A DNA stretch of 64,000 nt from JBAYFX01 sp041666965 (GTDB lineage Bacteria > Patescibacteriota > Microgenomatia > UBA12405). The DNA is taken from assembly GCA_041666965.1 (NCBI GenBank), contig JBAYFX010000002.1, forward strand, positions 1 to 64,000, read 5' to 3'. Positions 16,621 through 24,024 of this stretch are shown one piece after another. The translations under genes and the position numbers were made by a program. The first letter of the stretch is position 1; each line of letters begins with the position of its first letter. The notes under the pieces were generated by a model, which saw only the letters and a list, made by a program, of their open reading frames with translations, did not search any database and was not told the DNA's origin.

Positions 16621-16706
16621 GGTGCCGATGCTGGGAATCGAACCCAGATGACATTACTGCCACACGATTTTGAGTCGTGCGCGTCTACCAATTCCGCCAC
16701 ATCGGC
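16620..16706 (-). tRNA. tRNA-Leu (CAA)
   Basis: 87 bases including the encoded CCA. The acceptor stem GCCGATG/CATCGGC, a D-arm with GGTAGAC, anticodon stem CACGA/TCGTG around loop CTCAAAA (anticodon CAA, reading UUG), a long class II variable arm and the T-arm CTGGGTTCGATTCCCAG are all visible. The terminal A of CCA is shared with the ATG of the next gene. Confidence 0.95.
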
Positions 16707-16726
16707 TTCAAGCTTATTATCTCATG

Positions 16727-16764
16727 ACTTTGTCATTCTGAGGAGCTGGCGACGAAGAATCTCA
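16727..16764. repeat. GTCATTCTGAG-type palindromic repeat, copy 1
   Basis: ACTTTGTCATTCTGAG, a variable centre, then GACGAAGAATCTCA. The second copy is at 21264-21307. Both lie immediately on the 5' side of a tRNA gene. The right edge supplies the TGA stop of the orphan gene at 16762-17115. Similar GTCATTCTGAG...GAAGAATCTC repeats are scattered through many bacterial genomes. Confidence 0.75.
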
Positions 16765-17115
16765 ACTATGAAGTTTCAATTTTCTGACCGTAGTAGTTAT
16801 TGGCACTCCAGTAAAAGGGCAATTATCCCTCCCCCCAGCTGACTCATAACCATCTATAGTAACCGCACCAAATCTATTGGTTAGCATTTCACAATTTGCT
16901 ACTGCTTCGGAAGGAACTGTTGTCAATAAAAGTTTCAATACTTCTTCGTACCCAAATGCCCGAATTTCTAAACTCACCCCTAAGCTACCCAAATCTCGTT
17001 TCAGTCTAACTTCAACCCCAGACCTATTGTTAACAGCAGGGTTTAAAACATAGTCCGCCAACGGACAAAACGGCCAACAATTATACTTCCCAAAATCACC
17101 TTCGTGTCTTGACAT
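16762..17115 (-). CDS. Cys orphan pair, member 1 (117 aa)
   Basis: Unrecognised. It shares with the next gene a CxxxCPL motif near the N-terminus (NCWPFCPLA), a CEML motif near residue 75 preceded by TVPSEAVAN, and an SAGGxxxC motif near residue 95, so both are paralogues with four conserved Cys that could bind a metal. No signal peptide. The promoter is an extended -10, TGATATAAT, whose TATAAT (17122-17127) ends 6 bases before the ATG. Its stop codon lies within the palindromic repeat. Confidence 0.6.
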   Translation of the reverse strand: MSRHEGDFGKYNCWPFCPLADYVLNPAVNNRSGVEVRLKRDLGSLGVSLEIRAFGYEEVLKLLLTTVPSEAVANCEMLTNRFGAVTIDGYESAGGRDNCPFTGVPITTTVRKLKLHS

Positions 17116-17156
17116 GTTTGTATTATATCAAACTATAACTTTCAATTCCGTCATCT

Positions 17157-17170
17157 CACACCCTACCCCG
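17157..17170 (-). repeat. G-run element CGGGGTAGGGTGTG
   Basis: On the - strand this G-run lies about 35 bases after the stop of the orphan gene at 17206 and before the promoter of the next orphan. It is the same kind of element as at 1656, 9885, 10105, 10757, 12283 and 58801. Confidence 0.45.
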
Positions 17171-17205
17171 CTTTTTAAGTAGATTCACCAATCAGGTTTA
17201 GCTTC

Positions 17206-17535
17206 CTATGCTAAAGGATATGCGCTCAATATTACTCTTTGCCTCACAACCTTACAATCAGCTTGTCCACCTGAACTTATAGAGCCTCCCGCTACATCGT
17301 TTACACTTCTAATTAACATTTCACACACCGAAGCGTCCTCTGGCGCTGGATCTACGGTTGCCAAACCCAAAACCCCATTTCTTGATAAGTCAACAACTTC
17401 AACCTTTAAACCTTTATTTGGAAATGCTCTAACTATATCTTTTCCATTACCACCTAATACCCTTTTTCTTGCTACTAGCCCAAGCGGGCACCAACTTACA
17501 CATTTTTCTGTTTTTAAACCAATTTCATCTGCCAT
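17206..17535 (-). CDS. Cys orphan pair, member 2 (109 aa)
   Basis: Paralogue of the gene at 16762-17115: KCVSWCPLG, then TVDPAPEDASVCEML, then SSGGQADC. Four Cys at corresponding places. No known family or signal peptide. TGATATAAT (TATAAT at 17543-17548) ends 7 bases before the ATG, again without a Shine-Dalgarno site. Each member has its own promoter although they are only 90 bases apart, like the trio at 3.3-4.7 kb. Confidence 0.6.
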   Translation of the reverse strand: MADEIGLKTEKCVSWCPLGLVARKRVLGGNGKDIVRAFPNKGLKVEVVDLSRNGVLGLATVDPAPEDASVCEMLIRSVNDVAGGSISSGGQADCKVVRQRVILSAYPLA

Positions 17536-17551
17536 TTTCCCGATTATATCA

Positions 17552-18859
17552 CTACTTCTTACTCTCTATATCAAAAAAGCTCACTTGTTTGCCGTTAAAG
17601 TACAAATTAAACTGCCCCGTTGGTCCATTTCGGTGTTTCTCAATCGAGCAGGTCACTACTTCGCGCACCTCTTCATCCTCGCGATGTAAAAACATGACCA
17701 CATCCGCGTCCTGTTCTATACTTCCCGATTCTCTTAAGTCCGACAGTCTTGGCTTGCCCCCTCGAGCCTCCATTGCCCGTGAAAGTTGGGCTGCCGCTAC
17801 AATTGGTATTCCCAGTTCCCGGGCTAAGTTTTTAAGTCCCTGAGAAATCTCTGACACTTCCTGAACCCGGTTGTCCCGCGTCTGCCCATGCATTAGCTGT
17901 AAATAGTCCACCAATATAAATTTAATTCCCTTGTCCACCTGTAACCGCCGCGCCTTTGCCCTCAACTCAGTCACCGTTAATCCCGGAGTATCGTCAATAT
18001 ATAGCGGTGATTCGGCCAATATTCCCATTGATTCTGAAATAGAATTATAGTCATCATCCGACAATTGCCCCGTTTTCAGTTTCCAGGCGTCAATCAACCC
18101 CTGGCGCACCAGCAACCGATCTCCCAATTCCTCCTTACTCATTTCCAGTGAAAACACACAGGTGGGCAGTTTTTCTTCAACGGCCACGTACCTGGCAATA
18201 TTCAAACAAAAAGCCGTCTTCCCCACACCCGGCCGGGCCGCCAACACAATCAAGTTGCTATTTTGCATTCCCGCAAGCAAAGTGTCTAGCCCTTTAAATC
18301 CTGTTGGTACCCCCCTCAATCCTCCCTTTTGCTTTTGCAGTTCATCCAGCCTATCAAAACTGGCCGTCAGCACTTCTTTCATTGACACTGGTACATTTTT
18401 GATGTGCTTTTGGGCCAAAACAAACACTTCCTGCTCGGCAAAATCCAAAAGTTGGTCGGTTGGCAAAGTCTCGTCCAGTGCCTTCTCGGTAATCCGGGCA
18501 CTGGCAGACACCAGTTCCCTTCGGGCTGACAATGATTGAATAATTCGCCCATAACTTTCCACATTAGCGCTTGTTGGTACCTCATTGGCCAACTCCACTA
18601 AAAACGCTCTCCCGCCTACCTTTTTTAATAATTTTGCTTCTTTAAGTTTCTGACTAACTGTTACTAAGTCAATTGGAATTCTCTTCTCATAAAGGCTAAG
18701 CATGGCCTCAAATATTTGGCCATAATTATGGTTATAAAAATGAGTCGGCTTCAAAAACTCTGATACTTCAATTATGGCGTCATTATCAATTAAAATCGAT
18801 CCCAACACACTAACTTCTGCCTCACTAGAATTTGGCGGTGTCCGATACTCAGTGGTCAT
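17552..18859 (-). CDS. dnaB: Replicative DNA helicase DnaB
   Basis: The 435-residue hexameric 5'-3' helicase of the replication fork. The N-terminal helical domain (NSSEAEVSVLGSILID) is followed by a RecA-like domain with Walker A AARPGVGKTAFCLNIA, Walker B FILVDYLQLM, and the C-terminal GSIEQDADVVMFLHRE block. Full length, no intein. The ATG overlaps the end of the preceding MBL-fold-like gene by 11 bases, so the two are cotranscribed. Confidence 0.96.
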   Translation of the reverse strand: MTTEYRTPPNSSEAEVSVLGSILIDNDAIIEVSEFLKPTHFYNHNYGQIFEAMLSLYEKRIPIDLVTVSQKLKEAKLLKKVGGRAFLVELANEVPTSANVESYGRIIQSLSARRELVSASARITEKALDETLPTDQLLDFAEQEVFVLAQKHIKNVPVSMKEVLTASFDRLDELQKQKGGLRGVPTGFKGLDTLLAGMQNSNLIVLAARPGVGKTAFCLNIARYVAVEEKLPTCVFSLEMSKEELGDRLLVRQGLIDAWKLKTGQLSDDDYNSISESMGILAESPLYIDDTPGLTVTELRAKARRLQVDKGIKFILVDYLQLMHGQTRDNRVQEVSEISQGLKNLARELGIPIVAAAQLSRAMEARGGKPRLSDLRESGSIEQDADVVMFLHREDEEVREVVTCSIEKHRNGPTGQFNLYFNGKQVSFFDIESKK

Positions 18860-19409
18860 TTAATATCAGAACTTCCAAACTTTCTGATAGGCTTTGCTGT
18901 TCAATTTTTACCAAGCGCACTACTCCGGTATCTGCTCCCAAATCAAACTCATCTTTATATTCAGTCAACACTGCTTCATTTCCCCTAGACCATACTATTA
19001 AATGGTTAGATCCGGTGTTCTTAATCAATTCCCGGCTCTTTTTGGCTCCAATTTTTTCTCCCCAGACCAATAACACATCGGCCTCTCCAATTCTTTCCTG
19101 CTTTTTTTTGTCCCATTTGTCAGTCAGTTCAGGAACAATGGCTACCTTAACCTCTTCTGCCTCAATAATATATATAGTGCTCTCAGTTCCTACCCTCCAA
19201 CCCTGAATGTGAAAACCGAATACATCAAATTCTCCCGGTCCCCGAATAATCATAGTTTTACTTTCAATATCTCCGTTGCCATATTCCCCTTCAGTGTATA
19301 ACCCAACTTTTACATCATTACTCTTATCCAGGTTTTCTTTAGGAGCGTCCACCCAAAGTAAACCATTTTTTGTTCGAATATAGAGTTGTTTGTCAGCACC
19401 AATTTCCAT
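18849..19409 (-). CDS. UlaG-like metallo-beta-lactamase fold, metal ligands lost
   Basis: 186 residues. IIRGPGEFDVFGFHIQGW, then STIYIIEAEEVKVAIVPEL and IGEADVLLVW follow the strand order of a COG2220/UlaG-like hydrolase (GPGEYEVxGxxIxGI, TIYxIExDGLxxxHLGDL). The metal-binding HxHxDH and later His are absent, so it is probably not a hydrolase. The start is ATG 19409, 7 bases after TGGTACAAT; upstream in-frame Met codons lie in the divergent promoter region. It overlaps dnaB by 11 bases. A structural or regulatory role with DnaB is a guess. Confidence 0.6.
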   Translation of the reverse strand: MEIGADKQLYIRTKNGLLWVDAPKENLDKSNDVKVGLYTEGEYGNGDIESKTMIIRGPGEFDVFGFHIQGWRVGTESTIYIIEAEEVKVAIVPELTDKWDKKKQERIGEADVLLVWGEKIGAKKSRELIKNTGSNHLIVWSRGNEAVLTEYKDEFDLGADTGVVRLVKIEQQSLSESLEVLILNDH

Positions 19410-19470
19410 AACCAGTATTGTACCATCAAACCCATTTTGTTCGTCTTCTCTGATATCATAACTGTTACAG

Positions 19471-19965
19471 ATGTTTAAAGAAATTACCCTGGCAATTATT
19501 CTCGGCGGACTTTTGGGTGTCGGTTTAACTGGCGGCATTATCACGCTTAAAAATCAAAACCGACTCCCCCACTTCAATCAAGTCGCCGCCGACACATTTC
19601 CTACACCTGTCTTAACTGTCTCCCTAACCGCCTCCAATCTTACCTCCCCCACCACTCAAGTCTCCCCCACTTCCATTGTTCCCACTCCCCCGCCCACCTC
19701 CAATATCGAAATCACTAACTTCAAATCCGGCCAAATTGTCTCAAAAAGTGTCGCCACTCTCAAAGGTTTATCCCCCCCTAACAGTCAAATTATTATCGTC
19801 ACCCCCCAAGGCAGTGTCATTTCCTCCTCAACCCCCGATGGGCTTTTTGAAATCGATGTTCAGCTTGAATCCGGCTTCAATCCTCTGGAAATTACCTGTA
19901 TCGATCCCCAAGATGTTACCACCCAAATTAATTTTTCACTTACTTACTCAACCGCCCAAATCTAA
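19471..19965 (+). CDS. Exported Ig-like-domain protein (164 aa)
   Basis: N-terminal membrane anchor or signal (residues ~6-26), a Thr/Pro/Ser-rich linker (residues ~40-75, repeated PTP), then a ~80-residue beta domain with the pattern of bacterial Ig-like or glucodextranase B-type modules (IVSKSVATLKGLSPPNSQI, DGLFEIDVQLESGFNPLEI). Such modules are exposed on the surface and often bind or space. It is divergent from the MBL-fold gene and 2 bases upstream of the next secreted gene. Confidence 0.7.
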   Translation: MFKEITLAIILGGLLGVGLTGGIITLKNQNRLPHFNQVAADTFPTPVLTVSLTASNLTSPTTQVSPTSIVPTPPPTSNIEITNFKSGQIVSKSVATLKGLSPPNSQIIIVTPQGSVISSSTPDGLFEIDVQLESGFNPLEITCIDPQDVTTQINFSLTYSTAQI

Positions 19966-19967
19966 AT

Positions 19968-20729
19968 ATGACCCACGTTCTAATTCTTCTAATCTTACTC
20001 TTACCTTCTACAGTTTTTGCCCAGTCGCCACCTACTCCTACTTCTGACCCGTCTCTCACTCCTACTTCCGCACCTCGGGAAGCTATCGAAGACATTCAAA
20101 AAATTAGACAGGCTATCCAGGAAAAAGTCAAAGAAAAACTCTCCGAAATTGGCCAGCCTACCAGTTTTAAAAAGGCCATCATTGGTCAAATTAGCCGACT
20201 TAATGTTCCCTCCAGTCTGGAAATCAGTTTCAATGGGGAAACCACTTCTACCTTACTGGACCCGGAAATTGTTTTTATCAATGCTAAAAAAAGTAAAAGT
20301 AATCTATCGACTCTCAAAGTTGGGGACCAAGTTTTAGCCCTCGGAGTCTACGACCCCATCACCCAGCAACTTACCGCCAAGCGCCTCATATCCTTTAATT
20401 ACGAAAAGGATCTTTCACCCCTGCCCCAAACCATTTACGGCACCATCACCGACATGTCCCAATCTGCCAACAGTGTCTTTTTGTCTCTAACTCCTCTAAA
20501 CGATAAAAATCAGCAATATCAAATTGTTACCGATACTACTACCAAATATCTAGATTCCGCTCTCAAGGCTCAAACCTCACTTAAGTTTGAGGTAGGCCAA
20601 AAAATAATCGCCATAGCTAGCAAAAGCGAAAAGTCCCAAACCAGCTGGAAAGCCCTAAAAATAGTACTCAAAACTACTCCTACCCCCGCCGCTCCCGCTC
20701 CCTCTCCTTCTCCCTCTCCCACCAATTAG
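19968..20729 (+). CDS. Secreted protein with OB-like repeats and PT-rich ends
   Basis: 253 residues, with a clean signal peptide (residues 1-18, cleavage near VFAQS). A Pro/Thr/Ser linker and a charged helix (residues ~40-62) precede two similar beta segments of about 65 residues (IGQISRLN...VGDQVLALGVYD and YGTITDMSQ...VGQKIIAIASKS), which look like duplicated small-barrel domains. The tail is again Pro/Ser-rich. No enzyme motif. Two-base spacing from the preceding gene makes an operon of exported proteins. Function unknown. Confidence 0.7.
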   Translation: MTHVLILLILLLPSTVFAQSPPTPTSDPSLTPTSAPREAIEDIQKIRQAIQEKVKEKLSEIGQPTSFKKAIIGQISRLNVPSSLEISFNGETTSTLLDPEIVFINAKKSKSNLSTLKVGDQVLALGVYDPITQQLTAKRLISFNYEKDLSPLPQTIYGTITDMSQSANSVFLSLTPLNDKNQQYQIVTDTTTKYLDSALKAQTSLKFEVGQKIIAIASKSEKSQTSWKALKIVLKTTPTPAAPAPSPSPSPTN

Positions 20730-20768
20730 ACCATGCTAAACTAATTTGTTATATTTTAATGCCTGTTC

Positions 20769-21068
20769 ATGACTGTTTATAGAAGGCTAGAAGTTTTAGG
20801 ATTACTTGTCGGTCCGGCCATACTCTCCCCAGAAAAACCGGTTTTTGCTGAAAGAAGGACACTTTTCCCCGGCCTAGAAATATTACATACCCCTTTTGTT
20901 TTACGAACTATTCAACCAGATACTGTAACAATATATACTCGAACAATAACAGAGCCCGGTTCAGAAGTTGCTGGCACACTAACCAGAGCCGCAATAAACG
21001 CTTCCGCACCTATTGTCGGATTGGCACCCGGTATTCGTTACCGATATTTTTGGCAAGAAGAAACTTGA
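20769..21068 (+). CDS. Orphan exported protein (99 aa)
   Basis: A weak signal sequence (LEVLGLLVGPAILSP, with a possible cleavage after VFA at about residue 27) and a short beta-rich body with no Cys and no recognised family. The last codons and stop (TTGA) form part of the -35 of the next promoter, so the two transcription units are packed without a gap. Confidence 0.45.
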   Translation: MTVYRRLEVLGLLVGPAILSPEKPVFAERRTLFPGLEILHTPFVLRTIQPDTVTIYTRTITEPGSEVAGTLTRAAINASAPIVGLAPGIRYRYFWQEET

Positions 21069-21092
21069 CTCTCAATAATTTGTTGATAAAAT
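21065..21092 (+). promoter_or_regulatory. Promoter of the leader/tRNA-His unit
   Basis: TTGACT at 21065-21070, a 16-base spacer and TAAAAT at 21087-21092 with the extended TGA in front. One of the best promoters in the window. It places the RNA start at, or within a base or two of, the ATG at 21098. Confidence 0.75.
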
Positions 21093-21097
21093 ACGTC

Positions 21098-21133
21098 ATG
21101 ACCAAAAACGTCATCGCCTCCCATCATCAGTAA
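21098..21133 (+). CDS. Candidate leader peptide MTKNVIASHHQ
   Basis: An 11-codon ORF starting 5 bases after the -10 and ending in TAA three bases before the first arm of a terminator/antiterminator. The two adjacent His codons near its end recall His attenuation leaders, and the first RNA gene downstream is tRNA-His, with hisS 2.9 kb further. No Shine-Dalgarno site, as for the other leaderless starts here. Very short, so chance cannot be excluded. Confidence 0.45.
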   Translation: MTKNVIASHHQ

Positions 21134-21136
21134 CTT

Positions 21137-21178
21137 GGCGGTGGTCAACGTATCGACCGCCGCAGGGCGGTTTTTTTT
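21137..21178 (+). terminator. Intrinsic terminator with competing antiterminator
   Basis: ACCGCC (21156-21161) pairs with GGCGGT (21166-21171) across a GCAG loop and is followed by eight T, a strong intrinsic terminator. GGCGGT at 21137-21142 can pair with the same ACCGCC instead, which would destroy the terminator. The three-arm arrangement is that of a transcription attenuator. Confidence 0.75.
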
Positions 21179-21252
21179 GGTATTTTTTAGGTCGAAATTT
21201 AGAGCATTACGACAAATTTAGCCTAAAATACCAATCCCGAAAACTTTCGGGG
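21179..21252 (+). other. Stem-loops between attenuator and tRNA-His
   Basis: GGTATTTTTTAGG (21179-21191) pairs with CCTAAAATACC (21222-21232), with an inner AAATTT/AAATTT pair. A second hairpin, CCCGAA/TTCGGG, is at 21236-21251. Neither is followed by a T-tract. They may be part of the tRNA precursor leader. Confidence 0.45.
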
Positions 21253-21263
21253 TGGTCATAATT

Positions 21264-21307
21264 ACTTTGTCATTCTGAGTCCGAAAGCTTTTGGACGAAG
21301 AATCTCA
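21264..21307. repeat. GTCATTCTGAG-type palindromic repeat, copy 2
   Basis: ACTTTGTCATTCTGAG ... GACGAAGAATCTCA with a 14-base centre that differs from copy 1 at 16727-16764. It ends one base before tRNA-His. Both copies flank tRNA 5' ends. Confidence 0.75.
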
Positions 21308-21308
21308 T

Positions 21309-21383
21309 GGTGGCATTAGCTCAATTGGTTAGAGCGCAGCTCTGTGAAAGCTGAGGTTGCCGGTTCAATTCCGGTATGCCACC
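21309..21383 (+). tRNA. tRNA-His (GTG)
   Basis: Acceptor stem GTGGCAT/ATGCCAC, with the extra G-1 (21309) opposite C73 as expected for tRNA-His, D-arm GCTCAATTGGTTAGAGC, anticodon stem CAGCT/AGCTG around loop CTGTGAA (anticodon GTG) and T-arm GCCGGTTCAATTCCGGT. A complete CCA is not encoded (C73 is followed by CATAG), unlike tRNA-Leu here. Confidence 0.95.
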
Positions 21384-21422
21384 CATAGTTGCATTATTCT
21401 ATAACCTATAATATAATTAACC

Positions 21423-21695
21423 ATGATCAACGAATGTCGTTTCCGTATCTGTGGACCAAAACTCCAGGACGTACCTGAAGTGATCCAATTTGGTGGAAAA
21501 ACTCCATTTTGTGGAGTATGTCCTCCTCTGCAAGCAGAATGTACTATGACTTGTGGTGAAACTGAATGTGACACCGCCCGAATCATGCTTTTTGCTTTCG
21601 GTTCTGAATATCAACCAAGTCCCGCTCAACTATCTGGACTGGTTCTCCATCGCCATACCGCGGTCACTCACCAGCGGGGCGGTAACGTGACCTAA
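21423..21695 (+). CDS. Cys-rich orphan protein (90 aa)
   Basis: Unrecognised, with nine Cys in the first 60 residues (CRFRICGP, FCGVCPPLQAECTMTCGETECD), enough for one or two zinc sites or an iron-sulphur cluster. No signal peptide, so disulphides are less likely. TATAAT at 21412-21417 ends 5 bases before the ATG. A strong terminator follows at 21717. Confidence 0.6.
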   Translation: MINECRFRICGPKLQDVPEVIQFGGKTPFCGVCPPLQAECTMTCGETECDTARIMLFAFGSEYQPSPAQLSGLVLHRHTAVTHQRGGNVT

Positions 21696-21716
21696 AACTT
21701 TTTCCTTTATTTCTCC

Positions 21717-21743
21717 AAAGCCCCGCAACTACGGGGCTTTTTT
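21717..21743 (+). terminator. Intrinsic terminator
   Basis: AAAGCCCCG, loop CAACTA, CGGGGCTTT, then further T. A perfect 9-base-pair stem ending the Cys-rich orphan unit. Confidence 0.92.
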
Positions 21744-21779
21744 AATGCCCCATTTACTACTATTTACAAAAAATTAATT

Positions 21780-22862
21780 ATGAAACAAGAAATTATTAAA
21801 CCTACAACTGACTCTATCGTCGGCCTATACGAATGCCGGCTTCGAGATAACTGGCCTAAACTCATCTGTGCTGTTGAGGCCAACCTACGTGTATCCCTGG
21901 GAGAAATGTCCCTTACTGCCTGGGAGCGAAATAACGGTCAGACCGAAATTGGTAGGCCTTGTACCACTCGGCCAAATACTTACTGTCTCCTCTTAAACCA
22001 AGTGACAACTGCTGTAGTAAGGGAGCTTAATCTAACCTCTCCACCAATTCCCACAGAGACTATCTCTGAAACAGAGCCAAATCCAAAACTACTGAATCAA
22101 CTGGCCATATTGTATGCCACGGACCTCTGGGCAGGCGCATGGAAAGAATTATTAATTGACGCTCAGGGAAATCAGTTTGGCACTCGGGACAACGATGGTA
22201 ATATTTACCCAGATACTAGGCAAATTATGGAGGAGAACCTCATTGGGTTTGACGATGATTGGCAATTAATTCTTTGGCAACTTGCCTCTCAGGGGTCGTT
22301 AACCAGAACGGGTCAACCATTACGTCCCTTTTGGACTATCGATTCGGCCACCCAAGCATTACAGGAGTTTATTAACTCATCAGATCAGTCTGGCTACAAT
22401 GGTGAGATGATGGTTCTGACAGACACAGAAAATAGACCAATCGGCTTCACTGCTTACACTGTCACAAAAGCCAATAACGGACCCGCTCTCGTTCAAAAAA
22501 GATTTCCTTACACTGACCTCTTGCTCCCAGACGATATTTCAAATCAAGTTACTAATCCCGTCTCTTTAGAAGATTTAATTGCCTATCTTTACCCGAAAAA
22601 ACGTATAGGTCTTTACCTTGATTTTGCCATATCGGAAAAACGACGTGGTCAAGGCCTAGGAAGTCAGCTGTTCGACAAAAGAATAGATAGATTACTTGAA
22701 CTTGGTGCTGAAGTGATTATTGGGAGAACAATCAAAACTTCCCCTGCGCAATACTATGGCAATTATTTCGCCCGGGGTATGACACCAATTGCCTTCGACC
22801 CGCAGAATCCCAATAAAGCTATTTTTGCTGTCTTAAAAGATAATATTATAAAAAGGAACTAA
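21780..22862 (+). CDS. Two-part protein with C-terminal GNAT acetyltransferase domain
   Basis: 360 residues. The C-terminal ~110 residues carry the GNAT acetyl-CoA site (GLYLDFAISEKRRGQGLGSQLFDKR, motif RRGxGxG) followed by the second-strand/helix region (EVIIGRTIKTSPAQYYGNYFARGM). The N-terminal ~200 residues are unrecognised, with WERNNGQTEIG and helical stretches. The acceptor substrate is unknown. It lies 3 bases upstream of the M20 peptidase gene, which suggests they modify and cleave related small amides or amino acids; this is inference from spacing. Confidence 0.72.
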   Translation: MKQEIIKPTTDSIVGLYECRLRDNWPKLICAVEANLRVSLGEMSLTAWERNNGQTEIGRPCTTRPNTYCLLLNQVTTAVVRELNLTSPPIPTETISETEPNPKLLNQLAILYATDLWAGAWKELLIDAQGNQFGTRDNDGNIYPDTRQIMEENLIGFDDDWQLILWQLASQGSLTRTGQPLRPFWTIDSATQALQEFINSSDQSGYNGEMMVLTDTENRPIGFTAYTVTKANNGPALVQKRFPYTDLLLPDDISNQVTNPVSLEDLIAYLYPKKRIGLYLDFAISEKRRGQGLGSQLFDKRIDRLLELGAEVIIGRTIKTSPAQYYGNYFARGMTPIAFDPQNPNKAIFAVLKDNIIKRN

Positions 22863-22865
22863 CCC

Positions 22866-24008
22866 ATGACTACTAACAATCAAACTCCATTAATAAAGAG
22901 AACTATTGAACTTCTTAGTATTCCCTCTTGGGTGGATTCTAAAAATAATGAAGCAAAAATTGGCCAATATATTTTTACCAACTTAGCAAAATATCCACTT
23001 CTCAAAGTTGTAAAGCAAAAAGTTGTCGGTAACCGTTTTAATGTTATTGCCCAAAACAGTGGAACAATAGATACTCTAATTGTTGGCCACATTGATACTG
23101 TCCAGCCTTCAAGCAATTGGACAAAAAACCCCATTAAGCCAGTAATTTTAAAAAACAAACTCTTTGGTCTAGGGGCTTCAGACATGAAGTCAGGTATTGC
23201 TCTTATGATGGAAATGGCTATAAAACCAGGGTTGATACCCAACACCATGTTTTTATTTTATATCGATGAGGAGTATGACTTTCTGGGAATGAAAAAGTTC
23301 ATTGCCGAATTTGTAGACAAAATTAAACCAAAACAAATCATCTCTCTTGACGGTAATAACCTAAGTATTACTAATGGTTGTCGTGGGCTAATCGAAATTA
23401 GTTGTACCGTTCGGGGCCAATCAGGACATGCTGCCCGGCCTAAAAGTGGCCTCAACGCCATCAATAAAAGTTTTCAACTGATAAATGAGCTTTATTCTTG
23501 GCTGGGTAGTTTTTCCAATCCTATTTTAGGACCAACAGTAGCTAACCTGGCCTATATTAGTGGCGGCCAGTATCAAGGCTGGAAAAAGGATGTATTACTT
23601 TTAGGTAAACAAGGTAATATTATCCCCGATATATGCCAATTTGTTATTGACATCCGTCCTAGTCAAACCAGTCTTAACGCAACTAAGGTAATAGAATTTC
23701 TGAATGTTGGGGCTAAAAAGATGGGAGTGAAAATAGAAACTTCCTTAGTCAGACATGATTTAGGAAGCTGGTTAACTGAAAAAAATAATATACCGAACAA
23801 AAATAAGTTGCCAAAAAAATATAACCGCGTTGATCAAACTGGCTACATTGATATTCAATTTCTCTGGCAAACTTTTAACCAAACACCATGTTTCACTATT
23901 GGTGCGGGGTCACCATCAGTCGCCCACAAACCTGATGAATATGTTGAGATTAGTCAACTAATTAGGCTCGAAAAAATAATCTCATCATTATTTTTAATCT
24001 CAACTTAA
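22866..24008 (+). CDS. M20-family zinc metallopeptidase (ArgE/DapE/CPG2 type)
   Basis: 380 residues. The family metal ligands are visible: His in VGHIDTV, Asp in LGASDMKSG (bridging), Glu-Glu in YIDEEYDF, Asp in SLDGN, and the final His in VAHKPDEYV. An inserted dimerisation domain (residues ~180-290) with GQSGHAARPKSGLNAI is present. The family hydrolyses terminal amide bonds of amino-acid derivatives or small peptides. A Shine-Dalgarno site, AAAGGA, is 8 bases from the ATG, consistent with an internal operon gene after the GNAT gene. Confidence 0.88.
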   Translation: MTTNNQTPLIKRTIELLSIPSWVDSKNNEAKIGQYIFTNLAKYPLLKVVKQKVVGNRFNVIAQNSGTIDTLIVGHIDTVQPSSNWTKNPIKPVILKNKLFGLGASDMKSGIALMMEMAIKPGLIPNTMFLFYIDEEYDFLGMKKFIAEFVDKIKPKQIISLDGNNLSITNGCRGLIEISCTVRGQSGHAARPKSGLNAINKSFQLINELYSWLGSFSNPILGPTVANLAYISGGQYQGWKKDVLLLGKQGNIIPDICQFVIDIRPSQTSLNATKVIEFLNVGAKKMGVKIETSLVRHDLGSWLTEKNNIPNKNKLPKKYNRVDQTGYIDIQFLWQTFNQTPCFTIGAGSPSVAHKPDEYVEISQLIRLEKIISSLFLIST

Positions 24009-24024
24009 ATGTTAAACTCAACTT

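Noticed and set aside
21098..21178. T-box riboswitch before tRNA-His
   Set aside because: No T-box sequence (TGGNACCGCG-like) or specifier loop is visible, and T-boxes control aminoacylation genes, not tRNAs.
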